In this document: piece after piece, positions 41,807 to 50,077 of the stretch | How the letters are laid out: every line of letters begins with the position of its first letter | Numbering within the stretch: the stretch's first letter is position 1 | DNA from: an uncultured Spirochaetaceae bacterium | GTDB taxonomy: Bacteria > Spirochaetota > Spirochaetia > Sphaerochaetales > Sphaerochaetaceae | Direction of reading: 5' to 3' | Assembly: GCA_944390725.1 (NCBI GenBank) | Contig: CALXQU010000001.1 | Span: forward strand, 186,001 to 250,000 | DNA: 64,000 nt | Program-made: the position numbers and the translations under genes | Notes under the pieces: model-generated | What the model was told of the DNA's origin: nothing | What the model saw: the letters and a program-made list of their open reading frames with translations, nothing else | Database searches by the model: none

Positions 41807-42742
41807 CATCCGGCGGCGATACTCCCTCGGGCTCACCGCGTAGCAGGCCCTGAAGGTACGGCTGAACTGCTCGGCCGAGCTATAGCCCACCTGGTACGCG
41901 ACTTCCTTGATGGGAACCCTGCCGTTCTTCAGCAGCTGGCAGGCAGCTTCCATCCGCAGCTTGTGCACTATGGCGGAGAACAGCTGCCCTGTCTTCTCCT
42001 TTACCATCCGCGAGGCATACTGCTCAGAAAGGCCGAAATCTCCCGCGAATGACGAGAGGGTCACGGTCCGCAGGTTCTCCTCGATATAGGACATGATCCT
42101 GAACACCTCATTGCGCTTCTCGGCATTCCCCTGCGCCAGCAGCGTGCCGTTGCGTTTCATATCAAGCAGCATAGCCTCGGCAGCGACCTCCATCTCAAGG
42201 CAGGAGATCCCGTCGCCTCTCTGCTGCATCGCCAGCATCGCCTCGATATCATCATGGAGCTCCAGCCCGCCGTAGGCAGCGAAGGCAAGCTCCGAAAGAC
42301 CGAGTGAGAACCGCTCGTCAAGCGATGCGAAGAACTCCCTCCTGACGATGAGGTTCACGGCGACCGTGCTGTCATCGAAGACGCCGATGCTGTGGTAGAA
42401 GCCAGGCAGCAGGACAAGCAGGCTTCCCTCCGGCAGGTCATATGTCTTCCCTTCTATGTTCTCCAGGACATGGCCGCTCGCCACATAGCACATCTCCACG
42501 AAGCGGTGGGAATGGAGATACAGGGGCATGTAGTTGGGATGCTTGAGGACAATCACCGAGGCCCTGTCCTCATCGGAATAGTATCCGGAGGAAAGGACTA
42601 TCTTCTCCTCAAGCCTGGCAGATGCCTCGACCTCAGCCGGGAGGTTGATGTACTCCGCCCTGCTCCGCCCTTTCAGGTAGAGGTCCCTGTAGTATCTCTC
42701 CTCGTCAGACAGAGCATAAAATCCATCAAGTAATCCTGCCAT
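41798..42742 (-). CDS. AraC-family regulator of the rhamnose genes
   Basis: A RhaS/RhaR-like activator of 314 residues from ATG 42742. The N-terminal half is an AraC cupin-type sensing domain (HPNYMPLYLHSHRFVEMCYVASGHVLENIEGKTYDLPEGSLLVLLPGFYHSIG near residue 65). The C-terminal 100 residues hold two HTH motifs: LSSFAGDFGLSEQYASRMVKEKTG and VAYQVGYSSAEQFSRTFRACYAVSPREYRRR. It lies between rhaM and rhaB on the opposite strand, so it almost surely controls rhamnose use, with L-rhamnose as probable effector. TAAACT ends 7 nt before the ATG, consistent with a leaderless start, with TTGAAT 16 nt further upstream. Longer readings to 42940 would run through rhaB. Confidence 0.87.
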   Translation of the reverse strand: MAGLLDGFYALSDEERYYRDLYLKGRSRAEYINLPAEVEASARLEEKIVLSSGYYSDEDRASVIVLKHPNYMPLYLHSHRFVEMCYVASGHVLENIEGKTYDLPEGSLLVLLPGFYHSIGVFDDSTVAVNLIVRREFFASLDERFSLGLSELAFAAYGGLELHDDIEAMLAMQQRGDGISCLEMEVAAEAMLLDMKRNGTLLAQGNAEKRNEVFRIMSYIEENLRTVTLSSFAGDFGLSEQYASRMVKEKTGQLFSAIVHKLRMEAACQLLKNGRVPIKEVAYQVGYSSAEQFSRTFRACYAVSPREYRRRMLI

Positions 42743-42836
42743 ATATCCTAGTTTATGCCATGTTATGTCAAATTCAATCAAGAAGTAATGATTATCATCA
42801 ATTGCATGTGCACCCCGTATGGGAGATGATGTAGAC

Positions 42837-44195
42837 ATGGAATATCTCGCAATAGATATAGGAGCATCAAGCGGCAAGCTGCTGAAGGGATGGCTGGAGG
42901 ACGGCATCCTCCGCACGGAGGTCGTCCATCGCTTCCCCAACAGCCTGATAAAGGCGGCAGGGCATGCCTGCTGGGATATAGCCTATCTTGAGGATGAGGT
43001 CATCAGGGGCATCGCCAAGGCAGGAAGCGTCGACTTCGTCTCGATTGATACCTGGGCCGTGGATTATGTCCTCCTCGGCAGTGGAGGCGAGCCTATCGCA
43101 CCGGCGGTATCATACAGGGACAGCCGTACGGAAGACGTCATCTGCCCTGTGCCGAAGGAAGAGCTGTACAGGCGTACCGGGATACAGTTCCAGCGCTTCA
43201 ACACAATCTACCAGCTCCTCGCGCAGAAGGCCGAGGACAGCAGCGTGCTCGGGAAGGCAGAGAACCTCCTCTTCATCCCTGACTACCTGGCTTACAGGCT
43301 GACAGGCGTCAAGGTCCAGGAATACACCAATGCCACGACGACGAACCTCCTCAAGGCCGGAGAGAGGGAATGGGACATGGACCTCATCAGGGAGCTCGGG
43401 CTGCCGGAAAGGCTCTTCGGTGAGGTCTCGATGCCGGGGAAGGTACTCGGCAGGCTCAGGCTGGAGATCCGCGAGAAGACCGGCAATGACCCGATCTTCG
43501 TCCTCGGGCCTACCCATGATACGGCCTGCGCGGTGCTTGCCAGCCCGCTGGGCAGGAACAGCCTCTATCTCTCGTCAGGGACATGGTCGCTTCTAGGCTC
43601 CGTGAATGGGAATGCGATTACGGGAGACAAGGCCTTCAGGAGCAACTTCACGAACGAAGGGGCCGATGATGGCAGGATACGCTTCCTGAAGAACATCATG
43701 GGCACATGGATGCTGCAGAATATCAGGAAGGAGGCCGGAAGCGGGATATCCTTTGACGAGATAGTCAGCCGTGCCGAGGCCAGCGAGCTTCCCGGGCTCG
43801 TGGATCCGCTCTCAGAGCGCTTCCTTGCCCCGGAGAGCATGACGGAGGAAATCGCCTCCGCCCTGTCCGAGCAGGGAATAAGGCAGCCGAAGGATATCGG
43901 GGAGACGGCGCTTGTCGTCTACCACAGCCTTGCCAGCGCATATAGGGATGCCATCAGGGAGATCGGGAACATAACGGGAAGGCAGTTCGACCACCTCGCC
44001 ATCGTAGGCGGAGGCTCGAAGGATACCTTCCTCGACAGGCTCACGAAGGAATACACGGGAATCAGGGTGACGGCAGGCCCTGACGAAGGCAGCGCCATCG
44101 GATCGCTGCTGAGCGCCATGATGCATACGGATACCATCAGGAGGGAGGATATCCCATCCCTTCTCTCGGCATCATTCGATATCAGGACAATCTAG
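42837..44195 (+). CDS. rhaB: rhamnulokinase
   Basis: Phosphorylates L-rhamnulose to L-rhamnulose 1-phosphate. The 452-residue FGGY-family kinase begins with LAIDIGASSGKLLKG, has HACWDIAYLEDEV near residue 43, the catalytic region SIDTWAVDYVLLG and VSYRDSRTED near residue 90, GPTHDTACAV near residue 225, LYLSSGTWSLLG and the C-terminal AIVGGGSKDTFLDRLT nucleotide-binding loop. I start at ATG 42837; GGGAG at 42821-42825 is rather far away and a weak TTGCAT-17-GATGAT promoter ends 6 nt before it, so this start may also be leaderless. rhaA follows after 9 nt. Confidence 0.93.
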   Translation: MEYLAIDIGASSGKLLKGWLEDGILRTEVVHRFPNSLIKAAGHACWDIAYLEDEVIRGIAKAGSVDFVSIDTWAVDYVLLGSGGEPIAPAVSYRDSRTEDVICPVPKEELYRRTGIQFQRFNTIYQLLAQKAEDSSVLGKAENLLFIPDYLAYRLTGVKVQEYTNATTTNLLKAGEREWDMDLIRELGLPERLFGEVSMPGKVLGRLRLEIREKTGNDPIFVLGPTHDTACAVLASPLGRNSLYLSSGTWSLLGSVNGNAITGDKAFRSNFTNEGADDGRIRFLKNIMGTWMLQNIRKEAGSGISFDEIVSRAEASELPGLVDPLSERFLAPESMTEEIASALSEQGIRQPKDIGETALVVYHSLASAYRDAIREIGNITGRQFDHLAIVGGGSKDTFLDRLTKEYTGIRVTAGPDEGSAIGSLLSAMMHTDTIRREDIPSLLSASFDIRTI

Positions 44196-44204
44196 GAGGG
44201 AAAC

Positions 44205-45437
44205 ATGTACCAGGATGCGAAAGAGAGATACAGCAGATACGGCGTGGACACGGAGGCCGTGCTGGAGAAGATCAGGAACATCCCCATCAGCATCAACTGC
44301 TGGCAGGGCGATGACGTAATCGGCTTCGAGAAGGGAGCGAGGGCGCTTTCCGGAGGCATACAGACGACAGGCAACTACCCTGGCCGCGCGCGCAATGCCG
44401 CAGAGCTGATGGATGATTTCAGGTTCGCCTCGTCATTCATCCCCGGCGCGAAGAGGCTGAACCTCCATGCCAGCTACCTCATCTCCGACAAGGAGAAGGA
44501 CAGGAACGAAATCGAGCCCGAGGATTACAGGGCATGGGTCGATTTCGCGAAGGCCAACGGCCTCGGCCTCGACTTCAATCCGACATGCTTCTCCCATCCG
44601 ATGGTCGTCAATAACCTCACCCTCTCATCGCCGCACAGGGAAGTGAGGGAGTTCTGGATCGAGCACTGCAGGAGAAGCAGGCAGGTTGCCGCATACTTCG
44701 CCAAGGAACTCGGGACATACAGCGTATGCAATCTCTGGATCCCAGACGGCTTCAAGGATACCCCGGCAGACCGCATCACCCCGCGCCTCAGGCTGAAGGA
44801 GGCGCTCGACGAGATCTATGCCGAGAAGCTTGAGGGCGTGATAGACAGCGTCGAGAGCAAGGTCTTCGGCATCGGCGTCGAATCATTCACGGTCGGTTCC
44901 AGCGAATTCTATCTGGCATATGCAGCGACGCATGGGATCTACCAGCTCCTTGATTCAGGCCATTACCATCCGACCGAGGTGATATCCGAGAAGCTTTCCG
45001 CCCTGCTCTGCTTCTTCGACAGGATCCCTCTCCACGTGACGAGGTCAGTACGCTGGGACAGCGACCATGTGGTCAGGCTCGATGACGAGATCAGGGAGAT
45101 TGCGAAGGAGATTGTCCGCAATGATGCGACTGACAAGGTCCTGGTCGGGCTGGACTTCTTCGATGCCTCCATCAACAGGCTCGTTGCCTGGATCACAGGG
45201 ACAAGGAACATGCAGAAGGCACTGCTGATGGCCCTTCTCGAGGACAACAGGACGATGAAGGCAGACCAGGAGAATGAGGACTACACCCACCTTCTCGCCT
45301 ATTCAGAGGAGATGAAGACGCTGCCATGGTCCGAGGTCTGGGATGAGTACCTCAGGCGCGAAGGGCTCAGGGATGACTTCAGCTGGTTCGATGAGATCAG
45401 GAAATACGAGAGGGATGTCCTCTCGAAGAGAGGCTGA
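44205..45437 (+). CDS. rhaA: L-rhamnose isomerase
   Basis: Converts L-rhamnose to L-rhamnulose, a metal-dependent aldose isomerase. The 410-residue protein starts YQDAKERYSRYGVDTEAVLEKI, has the RhaA stretch ISINCWQGDDVIGFE near residue 28, TTGNYPGRARNA near residue 52, FNPTCFSHP near residue 125, the metal-binding LLDSGHYHPTE near residue 250 and HVTRSVRWDSDHVV near residue 275. AGGAGG precedes the ATG. Its last base overlaps the rhaD start, so the rhaB-rhaA-rhaD block is translationally coupled. Confidence 0.95.
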   Translation: MYQDAKERYSRYGVDTEAVLEKIRNIPISINCWQGDDVIGFEKGARALSGGIQTTGNYPGRARNAAELMDDFRFASSFIPGAKRLNLHASYLISDKEKDRNEIEPEDYRAWVDFAKANGLGLDFNPTCFSHPMVVNNLTLSSPHREVREFWIEHCRRSRQVAAYFAKELGTYSVCNLWIPDGFKDTPADRITPRLRLKEALDEIYAEKLEGVIDSVESKVFGIGVESFTVGSSEFYLAYAATHGIYQLLDSGHYHPTEVISEKLSALLCFFDRIPLHVTRSVRWDSDHVVRLDDEIREIAKEIVRNDATDKVLVGLDFFDASINRLVAWITGTRNMQKALLMALLEDNRTMKADQENEDYTHLLAYSEEMKTLPWSEVWDEYLRREGLRDDFSWFDEIRKYERDVLSKRG

Positions 45438-46243
45438 TGATGCAGAAGGTTCTGGAAGACTATATCAGGATGTGCTATGACGGGTTCCTGCAGGGCTGGC
45501 ATGAGAGGAACGGCGGCAATCTCACCTATAGGATGAAGAAGGAGGAAGCCGAGGAGTGCAGGACGCTCTTCACCTCCTCCCCGCGCCATATCGTGCTGCC
45601 GATAGATGCCAGGGCATTGGCAGGCGAGTTCTTCATAACGACCGGAAGCGGACGCTATATGCGCAATGTGCCGCTTGCCCCGGAGAAGAACATCGGCATC
45701 ATCAGGATCGATGACGATGGAAGCGGATACGGCATCCTCTGGGGACTTGAGGATGGAGCGAAGCCTACAAGCGAGCTGCCAAGCCACCTGCTGAACCATA
45801 TCAGCAGGATGGAGGTGACAGACGGCAGATGCCGCGTCATATACCATGCCCATCCAGCCAATATCACGGCGCTCAGCTACACGATTGAGCCGGATGCCAG
45901 GACGCTCTCCCGCATCCTCTGGCAGAGCGAGACGGAGTGCGCGGTGATATTCCCTGAAGGCGTGGGCATACTCGACTGGATGATACCTGGCGGGACGGAT
46001 ATAGCAGTCGAGACATCCAGACTGATAAGGAAATACCCCGCCGTAGTCTGGGCCTTCCATGGCATATTCGGGTCCGGTGCCGATTTCGATGAGACCTTCG
46101 GCCTGGTGCATACCATCGAGAAGGCAGCGGAAATCTACCTCAAGGCAAAGGGTGCAGGCATCATCAGGACCATCACAGATGACCAGCTGAGAATCCTTGC
46201 CGATGCATTCGGAGTCAAGATCAACGAGGACTTCCTCGGCTGA
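45437..46243 (+). CDS. rhaD: rhamnulose-1-phosphate aldolase
   Basis: Class II zinc aldolase splitting L-rhamnulose 1-phosphate into DHAP and L-lactaldehyde. The 268-residue protein has WHERNGGNLTYRMKKEEAE near residue 22, TGSGRYMRNV near residue 72, the first zinc ligands in VIYHAHPANITALSY near residue 137 and the C-terminal WAFHGIFGSGADFDETFGLVHTIEKAAEIYLKA near residue 205. It starts at the first of two ATG codons overlapping the rhaA stop. A hairpin follows, ending the operon. L-lactaldehyde handling genes are not in view. Confidence 0.94.
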   Translation: MMQKVLEDYIRMCYDGFLQGWHERNGGNLTYRMKKEEAEECRTLFTSSPRHIVLPIDARALAGEFFITTGSGRYMRNVPLAPEKNIGIIRIDDDGSGYGILWGLEDGAKPTSELPSHLLNHISRMEVTDGRCRVIYHAHPANITALSYTIEPDARTLSRILWQSETECAVIFPEGVGILDWMIPGGTDIAVETSRLIRKYPAVVWAFHGIFGSGADFDETFGLVHTIEKAAEIYLKAKGAGIIRTITDDQLRILADAFGVKINEDFLG

Positions 46244-46256
46244 GTGCAGACCATCC

Positions 46257-46281
46257 GGGAGCCATGGGACGCATGGCTCCC
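46257..46281 (+). terminator. hairpin after rhaD
   Basis: Perfect 10-bp stem GGGAGCCATG/CATGGCTCCC with a 5-nt loop, 14 nt after the rhaD stop. The following TTCATC is not T-rich. Confidence 0.55.
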
Positions 46282-46288
46282 TTCATCA

Positions 46289-46468
46289 TCATGAAGCCCG
46301 GCTGCATCCTAGATCCGCTATATCTGCAATAAGGCATCTGGCGGTTGCTCCGTCCCTGTCCCATGCATCAATGATGCCTTTGGCGAGCATCATAGTATAG
46401 GATGCCTCCTGCTGGACTCCTTCATCATGGAACAGGTGCCATGGCAAACCCTGGAAGACAATCCGGAT
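46289..46468 (-). other. coding-like open stretch in frame after the DUF4143 stop
   Basis: After the TGA of the DUF4143 gene the same frame stays open for 58 more codons to a TGA at 46289. The residues (for example WHLFHDEGVQQEASYT, then MMLAKGIIDAWDRDGATARC, then LIADIADLG) have normal coding composition. Its only internal ATG pair is at 46388-46393, giving 34 residues (46289-46393), without a ribosome-binding site. It may be a remnant of a longer gene, an extension lost by a nonsense mutation, or a tiny gene; I do not recognise it. Confidence 0.3.
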
Positions 46469-47641
46469 TCATACGATCTTCCCATCCCACAGCTCATCAA
46501 GGAACTGCCTCCAGGGGACAATCTCGATACCGTCCTCTGTCGTCTGGGCATAATCTTCATTGCACACGAGGATGTACCGCGAGAAGAGGCCTTCTTCTTT
46601 CAGTGTCTTGAGTCCCTTCAGATCCCTTGCCGTATGACGGCGCGTGGTCTTCGTCTCTATAGCGACCTTCTCCATGAGTATGAAATCGACCTCGAACCCA
46701 GAAAGGCTCCTCCAATAGCTGAGTGGAGTGATATTGAGCTTCGGCCGTGACCTGTAGCCGATATACGCCCTCATCTCCATTGCCATATACGTCTCGAAGA
46801 ACTTCCCATATTCAGTGCTGCCAGCCTCTATCTTCCCAAAGCCGAGAAGATGGCGGATGACACCGAGGTCGAACATGTAGAACTTAGAGGAGGCATAGGC
46901 CTTGCGCTTCTTCGTCTTCGTATAGGCAGGAACCTCAAATGCGATGAGCGTGTCATAGAGAATCTGGAACCAACTGATGACAGCTGAGCGGCTGACACCG
47001 ACGTCCTTCGAGATGTTCTCATAGTTGAGCATCTCGCTATTGCCCAATGCCGCGACTTCCAGAAACCGCTCGAACGATGGCAGGTTCCTGACAAATCCCT
47101 CGGCCTGTATCTCCTCATTGAGATAGAGCTGCACATAGTCGAAGAGATCTGTGTCCGGATCATCTGAAAGATACATGGCAGGAATGAGGCCTGACCTGAA
47201 AACCGAATCAAGTTCAGGTGCATCGCCTTTGATTTCAGGCCAGACAAGCGGATACATCTCCTTCCAGCCGGCCCTGCCTCCAAGGAGATTCGTTCCCTGT
47301 TCCCTGAGCCTTCTTGCGCTGGATCCAGTCAGAAGGAACCTGATGCCTGTGGACTCAATCAGATCGTGAACCTCATCAAGAAGGAAGGGAAGCTTCTGTA
47401 TCTCATCCACGACGACAAGCCCGCTGTCGATTCCCTCCCTGCGCAGTATACCAGCAAAAAGGGCAGGATCGTCCTGCAGTGCTTTCACCAGCTTCTTGTC
47501 CAGAAGGTTGAAACGATAGCGGACACCATCAAGCTCCTCCCGTATCCATGAGGTCTTTCCCGTCTGTCTGGGACCGAACAGGAACTGTGACTTCCTTTCA
47601 AGATCGTGGCTGATATCCAATACCCGCTTTATGTATCTCAT
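46469..47641 (-). CDS. AAA_14/DUF4143 ATPase
   Basis: A predicted P-loop ATPase with a C-terminal restriction-endonuclease-like DUF4143 domain, 390 residues. Walker A is GPRQTGKTSW near residue 25, Walker B VVDEIQKLPFL near residue 77 and sensor LLTGSSARRLR near residue 100. The C-terminal part (from about residue 195) contains the winged-helix-like YENISKDVGVSRSAVISWF, then GKFFETYMAMEMRAYI and FEVDFILMEKVAIETKTTRR, which matches the D-x-x-I-x-x-x-x-x-x-x-E-x-K pattern of PD-(D/E)XK folds. The cellular role of this widespread family is not established. A leaderless promoter and two 17-bp repeats lie upstream. Confidence 0.88.
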   Translation of the reverse strand: MRYIKRVLDISHDLERKSQFLFGPRQTGKTSWIREELDGVRYRFNLLDKKLVKALQDDPALFAGILRREGIDSGLVVVDEIQKLPFLLDEVHDLIESTGIRFLLTGSSARRLREQGTNLLGGRAGWKEMYPLVWPEIKGDAPELDSVFRSGLIPAMYLSDDPDTDLFDYVQLYLNEEIQAEGFVRNLPSFERFLEVAALGNSEMLNYENISKDVGVSRSAVISWFQILYDTLIAFEVPAYTKTKKRKAYASSKFYMFDLGVIRHLLGFGKIEAGSTEYGKFFETYMAMEMRAYIGYRSRPKLNITPLSYWRSLSGFEVDFILMEKVAIETKTTRRHTARDLKGLKTLKEEGLFSRYILVCNEDYAQTTEDGIEIVPWRQFLDELWDGKIV

Positions 47642-47647
47642 GCCTGC

Positions 47648-47676
47648 AGTCTAAACTGGAAACGCCCATCTATCAA
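47648..47676 (-). promoter_or_regulatory. leaderless promoter of the DUF4143 ATPase gene
   Basis: Minus-strand TTGATA (47671-47676), 17 nt, TAGACT (47648-47653); the ATG at 47641 is 6 nt beyond. No ribosome-binding site. Confidence 0.55.
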
Positions 47677-47681
47677 TCAAT

Positions 47682-47729
47682 TTTCATGGAATATGACTTT
47701 TGAAAAGCCGAATTTCATGAAATATGACT
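47682..47729. repeat. pair of 17-bp direct repeats upstream of the DUF4143 promoter
   Basis: TTTCATGGAATATGACT (47682-47698) and TTTCATGAAATATGACT (47713-47729) differ at one base and are 31 nt apart, three helical turns. The second contains the perfect palindrome TTTCATGAAA. They look like a two-site regulator target. Confidence 0.5.
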
Positions 47730-47803
47730 GCATAATCAGCAATTGCACCATTGATGCCCTTGCCATGGATTTCCTGCGCCTGGCGGGAACCGCAACCAGC
47801 TCC

Positions 47804-48310
47804 TCAGAGATAGCTGACCGTCTCCGCAAGCGGCTTCCTGCCCTTCTCGGCGGATGATGGCTTCCCCACGGCATATCCGAGGTCAAGAAGCATGAGCAGG
47901 CTTTCATTATCAGGCAGGCCCAGCGCCTTGGCAGCCTCGTCAGGATCGAAGAAGTTGACCCAGCAGCTGGCTATCCCCTCATCCTCTGCAGCAAGCATTA
48001 TGTGCGTAGCCACGATTGCCGCATCCTCGGCTCCTGAATCATGCTTCCCGCCAGGATAGGTGAAGACGTTCCTCCTGTCGAATGCGACGGCGATGACCGT
48101 CGATGCGCCATAGCGGCAGGGCGTGATGCTATCGACCTTGGCAAGGCCCTCTGCCGACTCTATGACATAGATATGCTGCTCCTGCAGGTTCTTGGCCGTA
48201 GGGGCGAGGCGGCCTGCCTCTAGGATCGCGGCAAGCGATTCCCTCTCCACGGGCCTTCCATCGAACTTCCTGCATGAGCAGCGCTTCCTGATGATCTCCC
48301 TGAATTCCAT
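47804..48310 (-). CDS. nitroreductase-family FMN protein
   Basis: A 168-residue flavoprotein of the nitroreductase superfamily, small subgroup found in anaerobes. The N-terminus EIIRKRCSCRKFDGRPVERESLAAILEAGRLAPTAKNLQ holds the FMN phosphate-binding Arg cluster and the (A/G)P-S/T-A-x-N motif; DEGIASCWVNFFDP near residue 110 and LLMLLDLGYAVGKP near residue 140 are also typical. GAGGAGG lies 7 nt before the ATG. The redox substrate is unknown. A neighbouring CoA-disulfide reductase gene on the same strand upstream suggests shared redox or oxygen defence, but they are separated by 71 nt. Confidence 0.88.
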   Translation of the reverse strand: MEFREIIRKRCSCRKFDGRPVERESLAAILEAGRLAPTAKNLQEQHIYVIESAEGLAKVDSITPCRYGASTVIAVAFDRRNVFTYPGGKHDSGAEDAAIVATHIMLAAEDEGIASCWVNFFDPDEAAKALGLPDNESLLMLLDLGYAVGKPSSAEKGRKPLAETVSYL

Positions 48311-48381
48311 AACCGATCCTCCTCGCCATGATTATAATCATCCTGCCCGGCAAGGAGGCGGAGTTCATGGAAAATACGATC

Positions 48382-50004
48382 TCAGCCCGGGATGCCGTTG
48401 ACCGTCATGCCGCCTTCCAGGACCTTCGTATGCGTATAGCCGTAATGCTTCAGCCTGTTCTGGAGGAAGTATCCCCTCTTGCCCCTTGCGCAGACAAGAA
48501 GGAGCTTCTCATCCCTGCCAAGGCCCTCTACAGGCCCATCCACCTTGCCGAGGTCCACCCAGAAGGCACCGGGAATCGTCTTCTTCGGCATCACGTCCAC
48601 GATCCTGTAGCCGAAGGCCTTCGTCTCCAGATACTCTGCCGGGCTCATCGTCTCGAACTCGCCGCGGATCTTGTTGCCAAGCACATTGCAGATATGCACG
48701 AATGGTGATATGGCCGTAGAGAAAGGCGGTGCATAGGAGAAATCCATCGCATCGAATTCCTCGACCTTCATCCCCTTCGATACCGCTATCACCGCGATAT
48801 CGGTCATCTTGTCGACATTGCCGCTGCCGAAGGCCTGGAAGCCGAGGATCCTGTGCGTCTTCCTCTCCGCGATCAGCTTCATTATGAAATACGAAGATCC
48901 CTCATAGTAATGGGCCTTATCATCGGTGACTGCGACGACGGAGACCGGGTCAAGCCCTTCCCTGACGGCAGCTTCCTCCGTAAGCCCTGTCCTTCCTGCA
49001 TTGAGGCCGCCGGGGAGCCTCACCACGCCTGTGCCGGCAGCGCCAGGATATGATGCATCCTTCCCCGCTATCGCCCTGGCTAGGATCCTTGCCGTTATGT
49101 TCGCGGTGGACCCCATCGCGGAATACATGCGCCTGCCTGTGATCCTGCTGGTGACAAGCGCGCAGTCCCCTGCCGCATAGACATCGTCCACGCTCGTCGC
49201 CATATCAGGGCCGACTACGATGGCACCCTTCTCCATCTCTATCGAAGTCCCCGCCAGGAATGAGGTAGCAGGCCTTACGCCAAGCGCCAGCACGACCATA
49301 TCCGCAGGCACCATGCCCTTATCGGTCTTCACGCCTTCGGCCCTGCCGGTACCGACGATAGCCTCCAGCCTTGTCGATGGCATCACCCTGACCCCGGCTT
49401 CCACGATCTGCTTCCTGGCCCAGAGAGCCATCTCCGCATCGAATGCATTGGGCATTATCGAGGGCGCCATATCCATGACAGCCACATCAAGGCCATCAGC
49501 CATGAGATTCTCAGCGACCTCAAGGCCGATGAATCCGGCGCCGACGATCACGGCGCTCCTGACATCATCCCTGCCTGCATAGCTCCTGATGGCCTGGGCA
49601 TCATCGGGAGTCCTTACCGTGAAGACACCATCAAGCCCTGTCCCCTCGACCGGCGGCACGATGCTTTCCGCGCCTGTGGCGATGATGAGCTTGTCATAGC
49701 CTTCCTCATGCAGCTTGCCATCCTTGATGTATGAGACCTTCCTGGATGCGAAATCCACGCCTGTAGCCTCTGCGCCGGTGACGACATCCACGCCTGTCAG
49801 GGCTGAGTATGAGGCGGGGGTATTGACGATGAGGCCTTCGCGGTCCTCTATCATGTGCCCGATATAGTACGGGAGCCCGCACCCCGCATATGATATGTCA
49901 TTCCCCTTCGCAAGGATCCTTATCTCCATCGAACGGTCTTCCCTCTTGAGCTTTGCCGCGGCCTTGGTCCCCGCGGCGACCCCTCCCAGGACAAGTACTT
50001 TCAT
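48382..50004 (-). CDS. CoA-disulfide reductase/NADH oxidase with C-terminal rhodanese domain
   Basis: An FAD-dependent pyridine nucleotide-disulfide oxidoreductase fused to a rhodanese, 540 residues. The FAD-binding GGVAAGTKAA is at the N-terminus and the single redox Cys42 lies in SYAGCGLPYYIGH, as in CoADR rather than in enzymes with CxxxxC. The NAD-binding VGAGFIGLEVAENL is near residue 155 and VYAAGDCALV near residue 285. The C-terminal 90 residues form a rhodanese domain whose active loop is VCARGKRGY. The fused form (CoADR-RHD) reduces CoA disulfide or CoA persulfide. AGGAGG lies 5 nt before the ATG at 50004. It probably protects the thiol pool under oxygen stress. Confidence 0.92.
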   Translation of the reverse strand: MKVLVLGGVAAGTKAAAKLKREDRSMEIRILAKGNDISYAGCGLPYYIGHMIEDREGLIVNTPASYSALTGVDVVTGAEATGVDFASRKVSYIKDGKLHEEGYDKLIIATGAESIVPPVEGTGLDGVFTVRTPDDAQAIRSYAGRDDVRSAVIVGAGFIGLEVAENLMADGLDVAVMDMAPSIMPNAFDAEMALWARKQIVEAGVRVMPSTRLEAIVGTGRAEGVKTDKGMVPADMVVLALGVRPATSFLAGTSIEMEKGAIVVGPDMATSVDDVYAAGDCALVTSRITGRRMYSAMGSTANITARILARAIAGKDASYPGAAGTGVVRLPGGLNAGRTGLTEEAAVREGLDPVSVVAVTDDKAHYYEGSSYFIMKLIAERKTHRILGFQAFGSGNVDKMTDIAVIAVSKGMKVEEFDAMDFSYAPPFSTAISPFVHICNVLGNKIRGEFETMSPAEYLETKAFGYRIVDVMPKKTIPGAFWVDLGKVDGPVEGLGRDEKLLLVCARGKRGYFLQNRLKHYGYTHTKVLEGGMTVNGIPG

Positions 50005-50041
50005 AATCGCCTCCTGACTGCCTATTCTAACCCGATTATCC

Positions 50042-50070
50042 TTGCCTATCAGCCTGATTAGGCGCAGAAT
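50042..50070 (+). promoter_or_regulatory. leaderless promoter of the second MATE gene, with imperfect palindrome
   Basis: TTGCCT (50042-50047), 17 nt, CAGAAT (50065-50070); the ATG at 50078 is 7 nt beyond. The spacer holds ATCAG-c-CTGAT (50048-50058) within outer arms GCCTA/TAGGC (50044-50063). Confidence 0.55.
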
Positions 50071-50077
50071 CACCGCT

